Notes: generated from the letters alone by a model not told the origin. A stretch of 64,000 bases of DNA from Pycnococcus provasolii (GCA_049487715.1 CP150581.1:186001-250000), one strand, 5' to 3'; numbered from the stretch's first letter, positions 19,120 to 29,988 are shown. Numbers and translations: made by a program.

Positions 19120-21075
19120 ATGACCGCCCCCGCCGATGCGCGCGCATCGTCCGCCGCCACAGCCGCCGTCGGACAACCAGCCGTCGGCGGAGGAGCGGTG
19201 GCGGCGGAGGAGAACGTGCGCCTGCTCGACGCGTCGGGGGCGCCCACCATCCCTCCTCCGCCAACTTCAATATCAAGCCGTTCGCGCCTATGCGGATCCC
19301 GCCACCCAGTCGGCCTCCTCGTGCTCTTCGCCACCGAGGCGTGCGAGCGATTCTCGTACTACGGGATGCGTGCGCTACTCGTCTTGTACATGATTCACGT
19401 CCTGTTCCGAAGAGACTACGAAGAAGCGACGCCGTGGGGCATGGGAATCGCAAAGGCGATCTTCGGTGACCCGGACGACCCAAGCAAGGTGGCGAGGGCC
19501 GGCGGAGAACGCGCCTACTCGTGTCCAGGATCAGCCATACCCTGCGCGCGCGAAATTGAAGTACAGGCGCTCGCAAGCCGCGTGTACGGAACGTACACGG
19601 CTCTCGTATACCTGACGCCCGTCGCCGGCGGTGCGATCGCGGACAGGTACACGGGCCAGCGATTCATGGTGCTGCTTGGTGGATTTCTCATGGCAATCGG
19701 GCACTTTCTGATGGCGTTCCCCAAGGCGTTCTTCCTTGCACTGTTCTTCTTGGTGATGGGCAACGGCGCATTCAAGCCAAACTGCACCGTGCAGCTAGGC
19801 CGCCTGTACCGCCTCTCCGGCTCGGCGCAGTCGCAGCTTAGACAAACGGCATTCAACCTCTTCTACCTGGGCATCAACGTCGGCGCGTTCTTCGCACCCA
19901 TAATTGTCGGCGCGCTGCGTGCCATGCGTGGAAATGCGACGGCCGAGTACTGCGACAGTTCGGGAAAAACTTGCCTCATCAGTGCAGATGCGGACATCAA
20001 CGGCTACCACGCTGGTTTCACCGCCGCGGGAATTGGCATGTGCATCAGCCTGGTCATCTACGTCGCTGGGAGCGCGCATCTTGCGCCGGATGACATTCCA
20101 CCTCCAAATCTGCAGCGCACGTGGCTAGCTCTGCGGCGCACCGCGTCTCGCCTTCGCGGGAAACCGGCGCACCACGAGAAGGATTTTCTGTCCACGGTGT
20201 CGGACGGTAGCTCCGCCGTGCCGTCGGCGTCGACGTCGATGCCCTCCCACCCGCCCATGTCTACCATGATTTGGCAGCACCGCCATCGCATCGCAGCGTT
20301 TGCCGCCATGGTTCTGCTCGTCGTTTTGTTCTGGGGCGTTTACGAGCAGGGTGGGAATACAGTGCAGCTGTTTGCTAGCACGGAGGCAGACCGCAATCTG
20401 TTTCATCGCTTCACCGTTCCGAGCGAGTGGGTGCAGGCAATCAACCCGCTCTTCATCATCTTGTTCACGCCGATGATGAGCGTCATTTCGAACATGCTTG
20501 CAAAGACGTCATCGTCGTCGTCGAACAGCGCCCCGCGGCCTCGGTGGCGTTGCCAGGAGCCGCACGCGCTCACGAAGATGTCCGTGGGATGCATGCTCAC
20601 AGCCGCCGCTCAGGTGATTATGGCAATGGCGGCAGCCGCGGTTCGCGTTCGGAGGGATCCTGATGGCACTCCCGTGTTTCTGTCCAAAGCTCCGCTGTGG
20701 ATGCTCGTCGTCGCAATAGCTGTACAGACGGTTGGTGAGCTTCTCGTGTCTCCCGTTGGTTTGAACTTCACGACGACGGTAGCACCTGCTGGAATGACGA
20801 GCTTTTTCGTGGGCATTTGGATGACAGCAAGTTTCTTTGGCAACTTCTTGGCTGGAATGCTAGGGACACTGTACGGCGCATTCGAAGGGACACAGAGCGA
20901 TGGTGAGGTTCAAGGTCAGCACGCACCTTTCTTCCTGCTTCTCGCGTCGCTTGCGGCAGGAAATGCCGCGCTTCTGTTCCTCGTCCGTGCAGCGTTGCGC
21001 AAGTACTTGGACGCGGCGCCAGCGGCTTCTTTGTCGTCGTCGTCGGCATCTTCCTCCACCAGTACCGGTGTGTGA
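19120..21075 (+). CDS. Proton-coupled oligopeptide transporter (POT/PTR2 family)
   Basis: 651 residues from the ATG at 19120; the frame is open further upstream into retroelement DNA, but MTAPADARASS is the first plausible start. The E-x-x-E-R-F motif of TM1 is present as EACERFSYYGMRALLVLY (about 73), and the PTR2 signature region around FNLFYLGINVGAFFAPI follows. About 12 hydrophobic helices are seen, with a soluble loop near 330-385. The family imports di/tripeptides, or nitrate and other small solutes in plants, with protons. The motif and short length resemble bacterial/animal-type POTs more than plant NPF proteins. It is immediately downstream of a retroelement remnant, so local promoter rearrangement is possible. 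Confidence 0.85.
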   Translation: MTAPADARASSAATAAVGQPAVGGGAVAAEENVRLLDASGAPTIPPPPTSISSRSRLCGSRHPVGLLVLFATEACERFSYYGMRALLVLYMIHVLFRRDYEEATPWGMGIAKAIFGDPDDPSKVARAGGERAYSCPGSAIPCAREIEVQALASRVYGTYTALVYLTPVAGGAIADRYTGQRFMVLLGGFLMAIGHFLMAFPKAFFLALFFLVMGNGAFKPNCTVQLGRLYRLSGSAQSQLRQTAFNLFYLGINVGAFFAPIIVGALRAMRGNATAEYCDSSGKTCLISADADINGYHAGFTAAGIGMCISLVIYVAGSAHLAPDDIPPPNLQRTWLALRRTASRLRGKPAHHEKDFLSTVSDGSSAVPSASTSMPSHPPMSTMIWQHRHRIAAFAAMVLLVVLFWGVYEQGGNTVQLFASTEADRNLFHRFTVPSEWVQAINPLFIILFTPMMSVISNMLAKTSSSSSNSAPRPRWRCQEPHALTKMSVGCMLTAAAQVIMAMAAAAVRVRRDPDGTPVFLSKAPLWMLVVAIAVQTVGELLVSPVGLNFTTTVAPAGMTSFFVGIWMTASFFGNFLAGMLGTLYGAFEGTQSDGEVQGQHAPFFLLLASLAAGNAALLFLVRAALRKYLDAAPAASLSSSSASSSTSTGV

Positions 21076-22115
21076 GGGGGATTGAGTGGCACAGGTTCTC
21101 CACCATGATGAAGGGGATCTGCAAATTGTAATAGTAGAAGCATTTAATTATTGTTTTCATGAATGTATGTTCTTCATACTACTTCTTACTTGTGAGTTAT
21201 GATTGAAATAAATCGATCATATCTAGAGTAGTAAATTATTCATCAATGCTACACAATTTGTGCAAGTAATAAAGGAAGGAATAGCTGTAGTCACAAATAC
21301 TCGCAATTGATGCTAGCTAGTAGTGTTTATTGTGTGTGTGACTTTCTCGTTTGTCTTGCAAGAGCTCTGGCCTCTGATTATTCGCTCATTTCTTTCGCCA
21401 CGTATTTTTTAACAATAATAGGCGCACGCGAAGTTGCGTGATTTTTTGCGTCGTGCAAGAAGCCGAGGACGTTGGAAGGTCTTTCAAGCAAGGAAGGAAA
21501 AAATAAGAAACTAATAAGAGACTTCTTCTAACTTAGAGAGCTGCTCAAAACCCCTCCTCCTACTACTAAGTTGTTTATTTTATTATTAGTTACCCGTGGA
21601 CCGGTGGACGAAATACCCAGCACGCACGCACCCGTGGCCGTGGGCGTAGTAAGAAGATGCGATCGATCGTTACAATACAGGTGGTGGCACCGTGGCAGAG
21701 GTGGTGCCGTGGTGTGCGTGTAACCGGTAACCCTAACGGGCCTAACCCTAGTTCCCTCGGGCCTTCACCACCAGACGCTGCCAGACGCCATGGAACTAGC
21801 CCCGCCACTACGTACGACCTTCTTAAGTAGCCCAAGCCTTAACTCACCTTATTAAGTAGCCGCTAACCCTAACAACGCCAGAGCAGGACTTGCCCATGGT
21901 AGAAACCCAACTAATGTACTATGATATAGGTACCGTAGTTCCCACCTCCATAAAACCCTATTACGCGTAGTAGTACTAGGGTTTTGATGGGACAATTTTC
22001 GGGGAAGGGGCGCGCCTTACGTGTTGAACCGGTATCCCCCCGCGCACCCCCCCTCCTCTCCTCCACCGCGCTGGGGCGATCTCCCCCTCCCTTCATCGCT
22101 CAAAGGCCTCGCGCC
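21076..22115. other. AT-richer gap with scattered telomere-type motifs
   Basis: No gene. It is AT-rich from 21100 to 21590. CCCTAA-type motifs occur at 21727-21750, 21864-21872, 21954-21962 and 21976-21984, with CCCTAA mainly on the strand that is sense for the TM9SF gene. The last 100 nt are C-rich leader. Confidence 0.55.
21727..21872 (+). promoter_or_regulatory. Dispersed CCCTAA motifs upstream of TM9SF gene
   Basis: Three separated AACCCTAAC/AACCCTAG motifs lie on the sense strand, 240-390 nt before the start at 22116. This is a looser version of the arrays seen at other genes. Confidence 0.4.
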
Positions 22116-24005
22116 ATGGCCATAATGTCTCTCTCAGTGGTGCTGTGCCTCTGCCTCTTGTTATGTGGTCTTTGTCCTGCGTCTGCTCGTCTCTCTTCTT
22201 ATCTTTCTTCTTCAGGAGGATTCTCGGGAACTTCGTCTTTTATGGACTCGGATTCTTTTGATTTTGTTCCTGGGAGGTCCCTCCTCGGCGAAAGCGAGCA
22301 CACGTACAAAGTACACGAAGCCGTGCCGCTCTACGCCAACAAAGTCGGGCCGTTCCCAAACCCGTCTGAAACGTACCAGTACTTCGACCTGCCGTTCTGC
22401 CAGCCGTCCAAAGGTGTCGAGCACAAAACCGAAGACCTCGGTGAGGTGCTCGAAGGCGACCGGCTCGTCAACAGCGCGTACGACGTCAGCTTTCGTGTTG
22501 ACAAGGAGTCGGAGGCGCTGTGCAGCAAAACCTTGAACGAAAAGGATCTCGGCAAGTTCAGACAGGCTGTCAAGGATGACTACTACTTCCAGATGTACTA
22601 CGACGACTTGCCCATCTGGGGCTTCATCGGCAAAACCGAAAAGATCCTGCGCCGCGGTGCCAAGCCCGAGTTTCGCTACTACCTCTTCACGCACGTGCAC
22701 TTCGACATCTCGTACAACGGAGACCGCATCATCGAAATCAACGTCAGCACGGACCCGCTGCGCACCGTCGACATCACGGACGGCGACTCCGCGACGGTGG
22801 ACTTCAGCTACAGCGTGAAGTGGAAGGAGACGACGATCCCGTACGCGAGGCGCATGGAGAAGTACAGCCGCTACTCGTTCCTGCCGCAGCACCTCGAAAT
22901 TCACTGGTTCTCCATCATCAACAGCTGCGTGACGGTGCTCCTTCTCACAGGATTCCTTGCCACCATCCTGATGCGCGTGCTGAAGAACGACTTCGTCAAG
23001 TACTCGCGCGAGGACGACGCCGGCGCGTCCGACGACAGCGAGGAGACGGGATGGAAATACATCCACGGCGACGTGTTCCGCTTCCCCGCGAGCCCGAACC
23101 TCTTCTGCGCTATCGTTGGAACGGGAACGCAGATCTTCGCCGTGTCGTTCGCCATCTTTGGCCTCGCGCTCGTGGGAGTCTTCTACCCGTACAACCGAGG
23201 TGCCCTTCTCACGGCTTGCATCGTGCTGTACGCTCTGACGGCGGGCATCGCAGGTTACACCGGAGGATCGTACTACAGGCAGATGGGTGGCACGAACTGG
23301 GTGCGAAACGTAATCATGACGTGCTCCCTGTTCTGCGGACCGCTGCTGGTGACGTTCGCCTTCCTGAACACCGTCGCGATCGCCTACCGATCGACCGCCG
23401 CACTGCCATTCGGAACGATCGTGATCATCATCATCATCTGGGCGCTCATCACGTTCCCGCTGACGGTGCTCGGCGGCATCGCGGGCAAAAACAGCAAGAC
23501 GGAATTCTACGCGCCCGTTCGCACGACAAAGTACCCGCGCGCCGTCCCGCCGCTTCCGTGGTACAGGTCGACGATCCCGCAGATGTGCATGGCAGGCTTC
23601 TTGCCATTCAGCGCGATTTACATCGAGCTGTACTACATCTTCGCGTCGGTGTGGGGACACAAGGTGTACACCATCTACTCGATCCTCTTTGTCGTGTTCA
23701 TGATCCTGCTCGTCGTCACGAGCTTCATTACCATCGCGCTGACATACTTCCAGCTTGCGGTGGAGGATCATCACTGGTGGTGGCGTAGCGTCCTGTGCGG
23801 TGGCTCGACGGGTTTCTTCATCTACGCATACACGGGCTACTACTACATGTTCCGATCCGACATGAGCGGTTTCATGCAGACGAGCTTCTTTTTTGGGTAT
23901 AATTTGATTGTGTGCTACGCCTTTTTCTTGATGCTTGGCACGATTGGATTCAGGAGTAGTCTGCTATTCGTTCGCCACATCTATCGTGCCATTAAATGCG
24001 AGTGA
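22116..24005 (+). CDS. TM9SF/nonaspanin (EMP70) membrane protein
   Basis: 629 residues from the ATG at 22116. A signal peptide is at about 1-25 (MAIMSLSVVLCLCLLLCGLC). The luminal domain contains the family motif VPLYANKVGPFPNPSETYQY and YYFQMYYDDLPIWGFIGK. Nine hydrophobic helices follow from about 270, with RMEKYSRYSFLPQHLEIHWF before the first. The C-terminus RHIYRAIKCE carries the K-x-C/D-E type tail used for COPI binding and Golgi retention. The family (TMN in plants, Phg1 in Dictyostelium) sorts membrane proteins in the endosome-Golgi system. Length is normal. Convergent with TOGARAM. Confidence 0.93.
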   Translation: MAIMSLSVVLCLCLLLCGLCPASARLSSYLSSSGGFSGTSSFMDSDSFDFVPGRSLLGESEHTYKVHEAVPLYANKVGPFPNPSETYQYFDLPFCQPSKGVEHKTEDLGEVLEGDRLVNSAYDVSFRVDKESEALCSKTLNEKDLGKFRQAVKDDYYFQMYYDDLPIWGFIGKTEKILRRGAKPEFRYYLFTHVHFDISYNGDRIIEINVSTDPLRTVDITDGDSATVDFSYSVKWKETTIPYARRMEKYSRYSFLPQHLEIHWFSIINSCVTVLLLTGFLATILMRVLKNDFVKYSREDDAGASDDSEETGWKYIHGDVFRFPASPNLFCAIVGTGTQIFAVSFAIFGLALVGVFYPYNRGALLTACIVLYALTAGIAGYTGGSYYRQMGGTNWVRNVIMTCSLFCGPLLVTFAFLNTVAIAYRSTAALPFGTIVIIIIIWALITFPLTVLGGIAGKNSKTEFYAPVRTTKYPRAVPPLPWYRSTIPQMCMAGFLPFSAIYIELYYIFASVWGHKVYTIYSILFVVFMILLVVTSFITIALTYFQLAVEDHHWWWRSVLCGGSTGFFIYAYTGYYYMFRSDMSGFMQTSFFFGYNLIVCYAFFLMLGTIGFRSSLLFVRHIYRAIKCE

Positions 24006-24336
24006 GGGAGTAATTTAATGAGTGAGGGTTGGTTGGGATGTAACGAAACTCTGGTGATTTATTTTTCTATATCAATTTTCTGTTCACATCCCCCTCTCCA
24101 CCATACTCAGCCTTTTTCGTGTTGTTTTGGGAAAGTGCGAGACAGAGAGATTGGATGAAATGAAAGTTTTTTTTTAGCAAAATCGATTTCGATGTTTACA
24201 GAAGGTGGAAATAATTTACTTTACCACCCGCATTGAAAAAATGGATACCAGTTATATATTATAAATATAACAATTTCTATGTAAGTAGAAACCCTCTATA
24301 AAGTATAGTAAGTAAGTTAGTTCTTCGAAATATTTT
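24006..24336. other. AT-rich convergent spacer
   Basis: 3' ends of two convergent genes. AT-rich with a poly-T run at 24167-24175. No gene or repeat seen. Confidence 0.6.
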
Positions 24337-27300
24337 TTAGTATCGACTTCCGTCTCTTGCGTCACGTGACGGTGGCGGAGTGCTAACGAGTTCAGCCAAA
24401 CGTCGCTGATTGCCCGCAGCCAATGTTGCGGCGTGCTCGTAGAATTCATTTCCCATGAGCGCAGCAAGCTTGCTTACGAGCCGGTGGTTTGCCGCGCGTG
24501 CTTCTCCACGATTATCATTCAGAGCGGATATTGCGGCAGGCAGCACATGTTTCGCTAGAAGCTGAGGCTTCGCAACCGCATGCACGGCACCTGCGAGCTC
24601 GCCAAGACGATCGAGCATCATCGGCCGACTTCGGCTCGTCGTGCGAGTTGCCATCTGGCAGAACCATGGCACAAGGAGGGCGCTGTCGACACTGCCAATC
24701 AGGCTGTTAACCGCCACCTCGCCTTGCTGCCGCACCTTGTCGTTTGTCGAGCCCAGGGCACCAGCCAGCGCGGGAACCACAGTCCCGAGGCATGGCGCCG
24801 CGGAGTCGCGGAAGACGGGAAACATCGACGTAAGAGCCTGGAGACTTTCCACCGCCACCTTAGCGTTGCCGTCGCTGAGGCGAGGCACGATCGCGTCGAG
24901 AGCCGCTGTCACCTCACCACTGCTCACAGATCTTGCGCCGTACGTGCCACGTGACTGATTGAGAACAACCTTGGAAAGGCTTCTGACGCCGTCGACGCGA
25001 AGTCTCCAGTCGCTCCGCGACATGTTCGCAATGGCCTCCGAGAGCTCGTCGGGTGGGGCGGCAGTTTCTCCCGCCGGTTCGTTCCCACCACCTCCGTGGC
25101 GGCGTGACAAATCCTCGTTCTTATGTGCACGGCCACGAATCAACATTCCACCGCCATGCTTGCCCGTCGGACTGACGGGATCTGGCGGTGCAAGCCACGG
25201 TGCGGGTGCACCGGTCTCCTCGGAGCGAAGGGAACTGCCAGACGTTTCGCGACGAAGTCCTGAGCCAGCCGTGCCAATACGAGGGCCCACTCGGCTGTTC
25301 AGGCGAAGCTGCGGGTTTGGCAATGGGGGCGGTCCCTTGCTGCTCTCCAGAATCTCGCGCAGCCTCCTCGTCTTGGACGAATCTGACATTCGACGAAGCA
25401 TGTCTCGCACTTCCGAGGACGCACCACTTGCCAAATCGAACACGGCGCGTTTAGCATACGCGCGGCAGTCGACGCCACCGTCGTCGACGAGCTGCGCGAG
25501 CACCGCACCCACACGGTCGAGTACATCGCGGCCCGCCGCGCCTTGCAGCGCCCTCGCGCCTCCACCCGCGCTCAGGCAGAGCTGAATATTCGCCGCAACG
25601 CGTGCACGCGCCGCCGCGCTGCGAAGACTTGCGCACGGGGTGAGCGCCGCGAGCACGCGCAACGGCGAGCACGAGTGCACCATGCATTCGATCGCACGGT
25701 CCGCCTCGCCGGCGAGAAATCCCGTGTCCCCACACTTGCGGCAGAGCTTTTCAGCGATGAACTCGAGCTCGGCGTCGCACCTTCTCCCGAGGCTCGTGAT
25801 AATCTCGCCGGTGCAAACAATGGCCGTTTTTGAAATCTGGGATCGGAGGCTCTCGACGGCAGGAACGGCGCAGAGAACAAGTTGATGAAGCGTTGCTGCG
25901 ATTAGATCGGAGTGATGACGTGCGAGTCGACGCACCATGTGCAGACCGCGCTGTTGGCTTTCCCAGTCTAGTTCCTGGTGCTTTGCCTTTGATGCAACCT
26001 GAAGACTGCCGAGTGCCGTACGCAGTTCCCGCTCAGCCGCAGGCACAGCCTCGAGATCTTCCCACAGCGTGTCCGCGGAGGGCACGCGTGGAACTGTGAT
26101 GGGATTGCCCAGACCGCTTGGTGCAGCGTCGCCGTTTGTGCCAAAGTCGGCACGCCCGGAGCGCGTTCCGTACGCCGAGCGCGACGCTCCCATGCTATTT
26201 TCACGATTGATATTCGGCCGAAGTGTTCGGCTGCTGCGGCTGCCGTGCGTTTCGCGCGCCGTCGTTTGGGCGAGTATGTGCATGCGGGCGCGATCTGGAT
26301 CGGGGCTTGGTGGCATTTCCGAAGCGTCGAGGGAACTCGATGGCGTCGCGATATTCGACATGGACCCGTCGCTGTCGCCGCTACTTGCGCCGCCGTCGAC
26401 GTCGCCGCCGCCAGCAAGTGGGCCGCGCCGCCCGTACTTGCGGCCCGTGCTTGGTTTCAGAGCTCCTACTGGGAGCTTTTCGTTTTCACTGGGTGCTGGA
26501 AATGCATCTTCCATGCCCAGGCGCTGCAGCAGCGCGGAGCTTGCGGAGTGAGCGCGCCTCGTCTCGGAGCGTCGCTTCAGCGCGTTCAGCGACGTGCTCA
26601 CGCCAAGGGCGTTTTGCCTTCGCTCTGGTGGTACCGCGCTGAGCGGCATTTGTGGGCTTTCGCTTTCCGACGGCGTGTTCAGCCACGTGTCATTGCCTTT
26701 TGGTAGGACGTCCGACTTTGGCCCTGGATCGTCAATCGATCCTCGTGCACCACGAGGTATGCCAGTACTATTCTGCCCCACGTCGAGTCTCGGCGGCGAC
26801 CTGTTCGTGCGTCGCTTCAGAAGGTTCGTCGGCGGATCTGAAGATGGGGCAATTGGCTGAAATTCTCCCAACTCACCAAGCGCCGCGCCTGCGGTGTCCA
26901 GGTGCCTTCGCGGGCTTGGCGACGCGATGGCTGAACCGATTGGCCTCGTCGGCGCGTACCCGCTCACCGCGCGCGGCGTGACCACGCCACTCGGTGGCCC
27001 GTACGACATGTCGTCGAACACGCCGTATCCGTCTGGCCCCCCTCTGCTCGTCAGGCCTCTGCGCCCACCCGTTGCGGATGCGAGGTTGCGATTCGCGGGC
27101 GCCTCCACGAGTCCGTCAGCGGTCACCGAAGGTAGCGGCGTAGGATCTGCGAGCCTCGTGGATATCGCCTCGAGCACGTCGTCGGTGGCGTACGTGAGTC
27201 CCGCCGCGCGGTGCGTTCCCTCGACGCTCTCGAGAACGTATCGTAGCCGCGGCGCCCCCAGCGTGTTGTGGCTGATGGCGAGCGCGTCGAGCGCGCGTTC

Positions 27301-27936
27301 GCACACGTGGCTGATGGGGTCGCCCGTGGCAAGGTGTGCAAGCGTGGGAAGCAGTGCAGTGAGGGTGTCGTCGTCCAGCCGCGTTCCCGCGGTGTGCAGT
27401 CCAAGAATTGCGACGTTCGCCACCTCCTCGCGCACGCGCCAGCTTCGATGCTGGAGCGGTGTTGCGAGAACGGCGAGAACCGGCTGTGGTCCAACGGTGT
27501 CGACGAGTTTGTTGAAAACCTTCGCGTTCGCCTGCCTCACGACGATTTTGTTGTCACCAAGTTTTTCCACGAGGGTGGGAACGATGGTTCCAACAAAGGG
27601 CGTGAGCGCGACACCGATCTTCTCGACGAGGTCGCTGAACACCTGCAGCGTGGTGAGCGATATTTTGAAGTTGTTGTCCGCGAGCAGTCCTCTTAGGAAC
27701 GCGACGAAGTCTGCGAGGTGAGGCATGACTGGCGTGACGTCGTACAGGCACGCGACTGCGCCTTGTAGGTTTTCGATGGCATCAGCGCGCACTTTCCAGT
27801 TTCCAATGTCACGTAGGTTTGCGACGACGGACGCTTCGACGAACCCGAACGCAAGCCCTCCTCCCGGTGCGGCCGCAGATACACCCTTAGAAACACTGGG
27901 ACCCGCACCCCCGGACGTCACAGCCGCGGCCGACAT
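24337..27936 (-). CDS. TOGARAM: TOGARAM/crescerin-type TOG-array protein
   Basis: 1199 residues, single exon, ATG at 27936. The N-terminal TOG/HEAT array (about 35-260) includes NNFKISLTTLQVFSDLVEKI and ALTPFVGTIVPTLVEKLGDN. A long disordered Ser/Pro/Gly linker (about 270-600) follows. A middle TOG (about 610-850) has LDWESQQRGLHMVRRLARHH and SLRSQISKTAIVCTGEI, which match the internal TOG of crescerin rather than CLASP. A C-terminal TOG (about 955-1170) contains DWRLRVDGVRSL and DGNAKVAVESLQALTSMFP. TOGARAM proteins bind tubulin inside cilia and control axonemal microtubule length. The TOG-TOG-linker-TOG-TOG pattern supports this over CLASP/XMAP215. Divergent from GPN3. Confidence 0.82.
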   Translation of the reverse strand: MSAAAVTSGGAGPSVSKGVSAAAPGGGLAFGFVEASVVANLRDIGNWKVRADAIENLQGAVACLYDVTPVMPHLADFVAFLRGLLADNNFKISLTTLQVFSDLVEKIGVALTPFVGTIVPTLVEKLGDNKIVVRQANAKVFNKLVDTVGPQPVLAVLATPLQHRSWRVREEVANVAILGLHTAGTRLDDDTLTALLPTLAHLATGDPISHVCERALDALAISHNTLGAPRLRYVLESVEGTHRAAGLTYATDDVLEAISTRLADPTPLPSVTADGLVEAPANRNLASATGGRRGLTSRGGPDGYGVFDDMSYGPPSGVVTPRAVSGYAPTRPIGSAIASPSPRRHLDTAGAALGELGEFQPIAPSSDPPTNLLKRRTNRSPPRLDVGQNSTGIPRGARGSIDDPGPKSDVLPKGNDTWLNTPSESESPQMPLSAVPPERRQNALGVSTSLNALKRRSETRRAHSASSALLQRLGMEDAFPAPSENEKLPVGALKPSTGRKYGRRGPLAGGGDVDGGASSGDSDGSMSNIATPSSSLDASEMPPSPDPDRARMHILAQTTARETHGSRSSRTLRPNINRENSMGASRSAYGTRSGRADFGTNGDAAPSGLGNPITVPRVPSADTLWEDLEAVPAAERELRTALGSLQVASKAKHQELDWESQQRGLHMVRRLARHHSDLIAATLHQLVLCAVPAVESLRSQISKTAIVCTGEIITSLGRRCDAELEFIAEKLCRKCGDTGFLAGEADRAIECMVHSCSPLRVLAALTPCASLRSAAARARVAANIQLCLSAGGGARALQGAAGRDVLDRVGAVLAQLVDDGGVDCRAYAKRAVFDLASGASSEVRDMLRRMSDSSKTRRLREILESSKGPPPLPNPQLRLNSRVGPRIGTAGSGLRRETSGSSLRSEETGAPAPWLAPPDPVSPTGKHGGGMLIRGRAHKNEDLSRRHGGGGNEPAGETAAPPDELSEAIANMSRSDWRLRVDGVRSLSKVVLNQSRGTYGARSVSSGEVTAALDAIVPRLSDGNAKVAVESLQALTSMFPVFRDSAAPCLGTVVPALAGALGSTNDKVRQQGEVAVNSLIGSVDSALLVPWFCQMATRTTSRSRPMMLDRLGELAGAVHAVAKPQLLAKHVLPAAISALNDNRGEARAANHRLVSKLAALMGNEFYEHAATLAAGNQRRLAELVSTPPPSRDARDGSRY

Positions 27937-28983
27937 AAAGGCTGGAAAGGCCGGAACAGCACCTTAAGGCACAAGCCCCCAAGGAGAGGAGGTGGCACAC
28001 AGAAGGCACTCGTGACACAGAAAAGAGCTATCCACGTGCTACTAAGGGCGTACGTTGGTGCGCCCTACGTTGTGCGTTTGTGCGTTGGTTGGTCGGTTGG
28101 CGATGGAGATGGAGATGGAGAGCCGGCCGCGAGAGAGACTCGGGTGATGGCCGCGGACTGCCCTGAGGACTTCGAAGTCCCCTGCTGGGAGCCTCAAGGT
28201 GGCGTTTCCTGGTTAGGGTTTCCCTTCCCAACAACCAAGTCAAGCCCACTGGAGCCCCCCTCTCTCTTCTGCTCTTCTCCCTGCTCTTCTTTCTCCCTGC
28301 TCTTCTCCTTCCGTCTCACTCCGTCCGTCCGTGCGTCCGTCACTCTGTCTCCGTCCGTGCGTCCGTCCGTCCGTGCGTCTGGACGGTCCCTTTTGGTGAC
28401 TGGTCAGGCTTCGAGAGGTCGCTCAGGGTTCGCGTTCGCCAGAGCATACTTGAACAAGGGCACCCCTTCCTTCCCCTGTTTCTTGCCCCCCTTTTGTCTA
28501 AGCCTTAAAACACCAAAAGCAAAGGGAGAGAAGGAAGGGACTAACTATGTACTCATAGTTAGGGAAAGTGTGGGGCCATCACCACTGGGACACTCACATC
28601 AGACAGCCCATTGAGGGTGAGAGGGTGAGAGCTCTGGTCAGAGGGTGAGAGGGTGAGAGGACGAAGGAGTGCGGAGTTCAAGGCGAGATCTCAGCCGGGA
28701 AGGAGGCTCAAGCTCAAGCAATCAGGTCTGTTCGGAACCCCCAACTCATTCAAGAAAACTTTTCAGACTTTAAATGATTCGGGGTTGGAGAAGGTGCCGT
28801 AGTCCCGGAGTGGTTGGAGTGGCCGCCATTCGCACCCTCATTCCACCTCCGCCGCCGACACTTGCCGCCGCAGGTGAGTGAGTGAGTGAGTGAGTGAGTG
28901 CACTTTACTCGTCGCATCGCCCTTTATCTCACATAACATACCATAGTACAGCATTCATAGGGTTCCCTCTTAGGCTTTCCTAG
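27937..28983. other. Divergent gap with microsatellites
   Basis: No gene. A TTAGGG motif at 28214-28219 (CCCTAA sense for TOGARAM), CTCTTCT-rich and GTCCGTCCGTGC repeats at 28262-28390, GAGGGTGAGA repeats at 28614-28660, the nonamer TTCGGGGTT at 28778-28786, and a (GTGA)n run at 28874-28899. The region just before 28984 is probably GPN3 leader. Confidence 0.55.
28778..28786 (+). promoter_or_regulatory. TTCGGGGTT nonamer upstream of GPN3
   Basis: An exact sense-strand copy about 200 nt before the start codon, in the same GATTCGGGGTT context as the copy at 15374. Confidence 0.4.
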
Positions 28984-29856
28984 ATGAAGTACGCTCAGCT
29001 CATCATAGGACCTGCGGGTGTCGGCAAGTCGACGTACGTGCGGGAGATGCAAACGCACTGCGACTCCATACAGAGATCCATACACTGCGTGAACCTTGAC
29101 CCCGCCGCCGCGTCGGAAGAACTGCAGTACAGAACGACACTTGACGTGCGCGAGTTTGTCACCGTCGAGGAAGTCATGGAAGAAGAAAGCCTCGGGCCGA
29201 ACGGCGCACTGATGAGGTGCATGGAACTTCTGGAAGAACACGTCGACGACTTTCTCATCGCAGGACTCCAAGAGTGCGTCGGGGACGACGACAACAGCTA
29301 CCTCCTGCTTGACGCACCTGGACAGCTCGAACTGTACTCGCACGTCTCCGTCTTCCGAACCATCACCAACGCGCTTGTCCAAGACGGATACCGCGTCTGC
29401 GCAGTCTACCTGCTCGACGCGCAGTTCGTTGCAGAACCCGCCAAGTTTGTCGCCGGAACGTTAGCCGTTCTATCTGCCATGGTTCTGCTCGAAATACCGC
29501 ACGTTACCGTCCTGTCGAAAATGGACATATGCCCCGAGCCGAAACGCGTGCAGGAACTCATCGGAGGAGTCGGCGGCGGACCCGACGACGGAGGCGTCGA
29601 CGACGTGCCGGCAGAGTACGGATACGGAGGCGGGACGAACATGTCGCTGCTCATGGCGGAACTCGACGACGCGACCACAACGACAGCCGCCATGCGGCCT
29701 CTCAACGCGAGCCTCGCAAGACTCGTCGACGACTACTCTCTGGTATCGTTCGTGCCGCTTGACATTAGCAAGGACGAAAGCCTCGAGGAGGTTCTGTACA
29801 TGGTCGACTCGTCGATGCAATTTGGCGAAGATTCTGAGGTGAAAGACACCTTGTGA
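28984..29856 (+). CDS. GPN3: GPN-loop GTPase 3
   Basis: 290 residues. The P-loop GPAGVGKSTY is at residues 9-18, and NLDPAAASEE follows as in all GPN proteins. The defining Gly-Pro-Asn loop LGPNGALMRCMELL is at about 71. LLLDAPGQLELYSH is the G3 region and VLSKMDI the G4. GPN GTPases help assemble RNA polymerase II and move it into the nucleus; YAQLIIGPAG at the start fits GPN3 rather than GPN1 or GPN2. A Gly/Asp-rich insert sits at about 195-215. Start and length are typical. Tandem with the TPR-RING gene. Confidence 0.92.
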   Translation: MKYAQLIIGPAGVGKSTYVREMQTHCDSIQRSIHCVNLDPAAASEELQYRTTLDVREFVTVEEVMEEESLGPNGALMRCMELLEEHVDDFLIAGLQECVGDDDNSYLLLDAPGQLELYSHVSVFRTITNALVQDGYRVCAVYLLDAQFVAEPAKFVAGTLAVLSAMVLLEIPHVTVLSKMDICPEPKRVQELIGGVGGGPDDGGVDDVPAEYGYGGGTNMSLLMAELDDATTTTAAMRPLNASLARLVDDYSLVSFVPLDISKDESLEEVLYMVDSSMQFGEDSEVKDTL

Positions 29857-29988
29857 CTTTCACCTGGGCCATGTAGCCCATGTAAAAAACCAAGTTGTAT
29901 GTTTCCGTTATACGACGCGGTGGCGCGATGCAGCACGCATGTGATGCACGCGCCCTTGTAACGATCATTCTCGAGTAAACATTACACC

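Noticed and set aside
22212-23774. 520-codon minus-strand ORF opposite TM9SF
   Set aside because: Shadow of GC-ending codons in the TM9SF gene; Arg/Asp/Val-rich with no domain.
28012-28614. 200-codon plus-strand ORF between TOGARAM and GPN3
   Set aside because: Largely microsatellite translation (Ser/Pro/Val repeats) without a domain.
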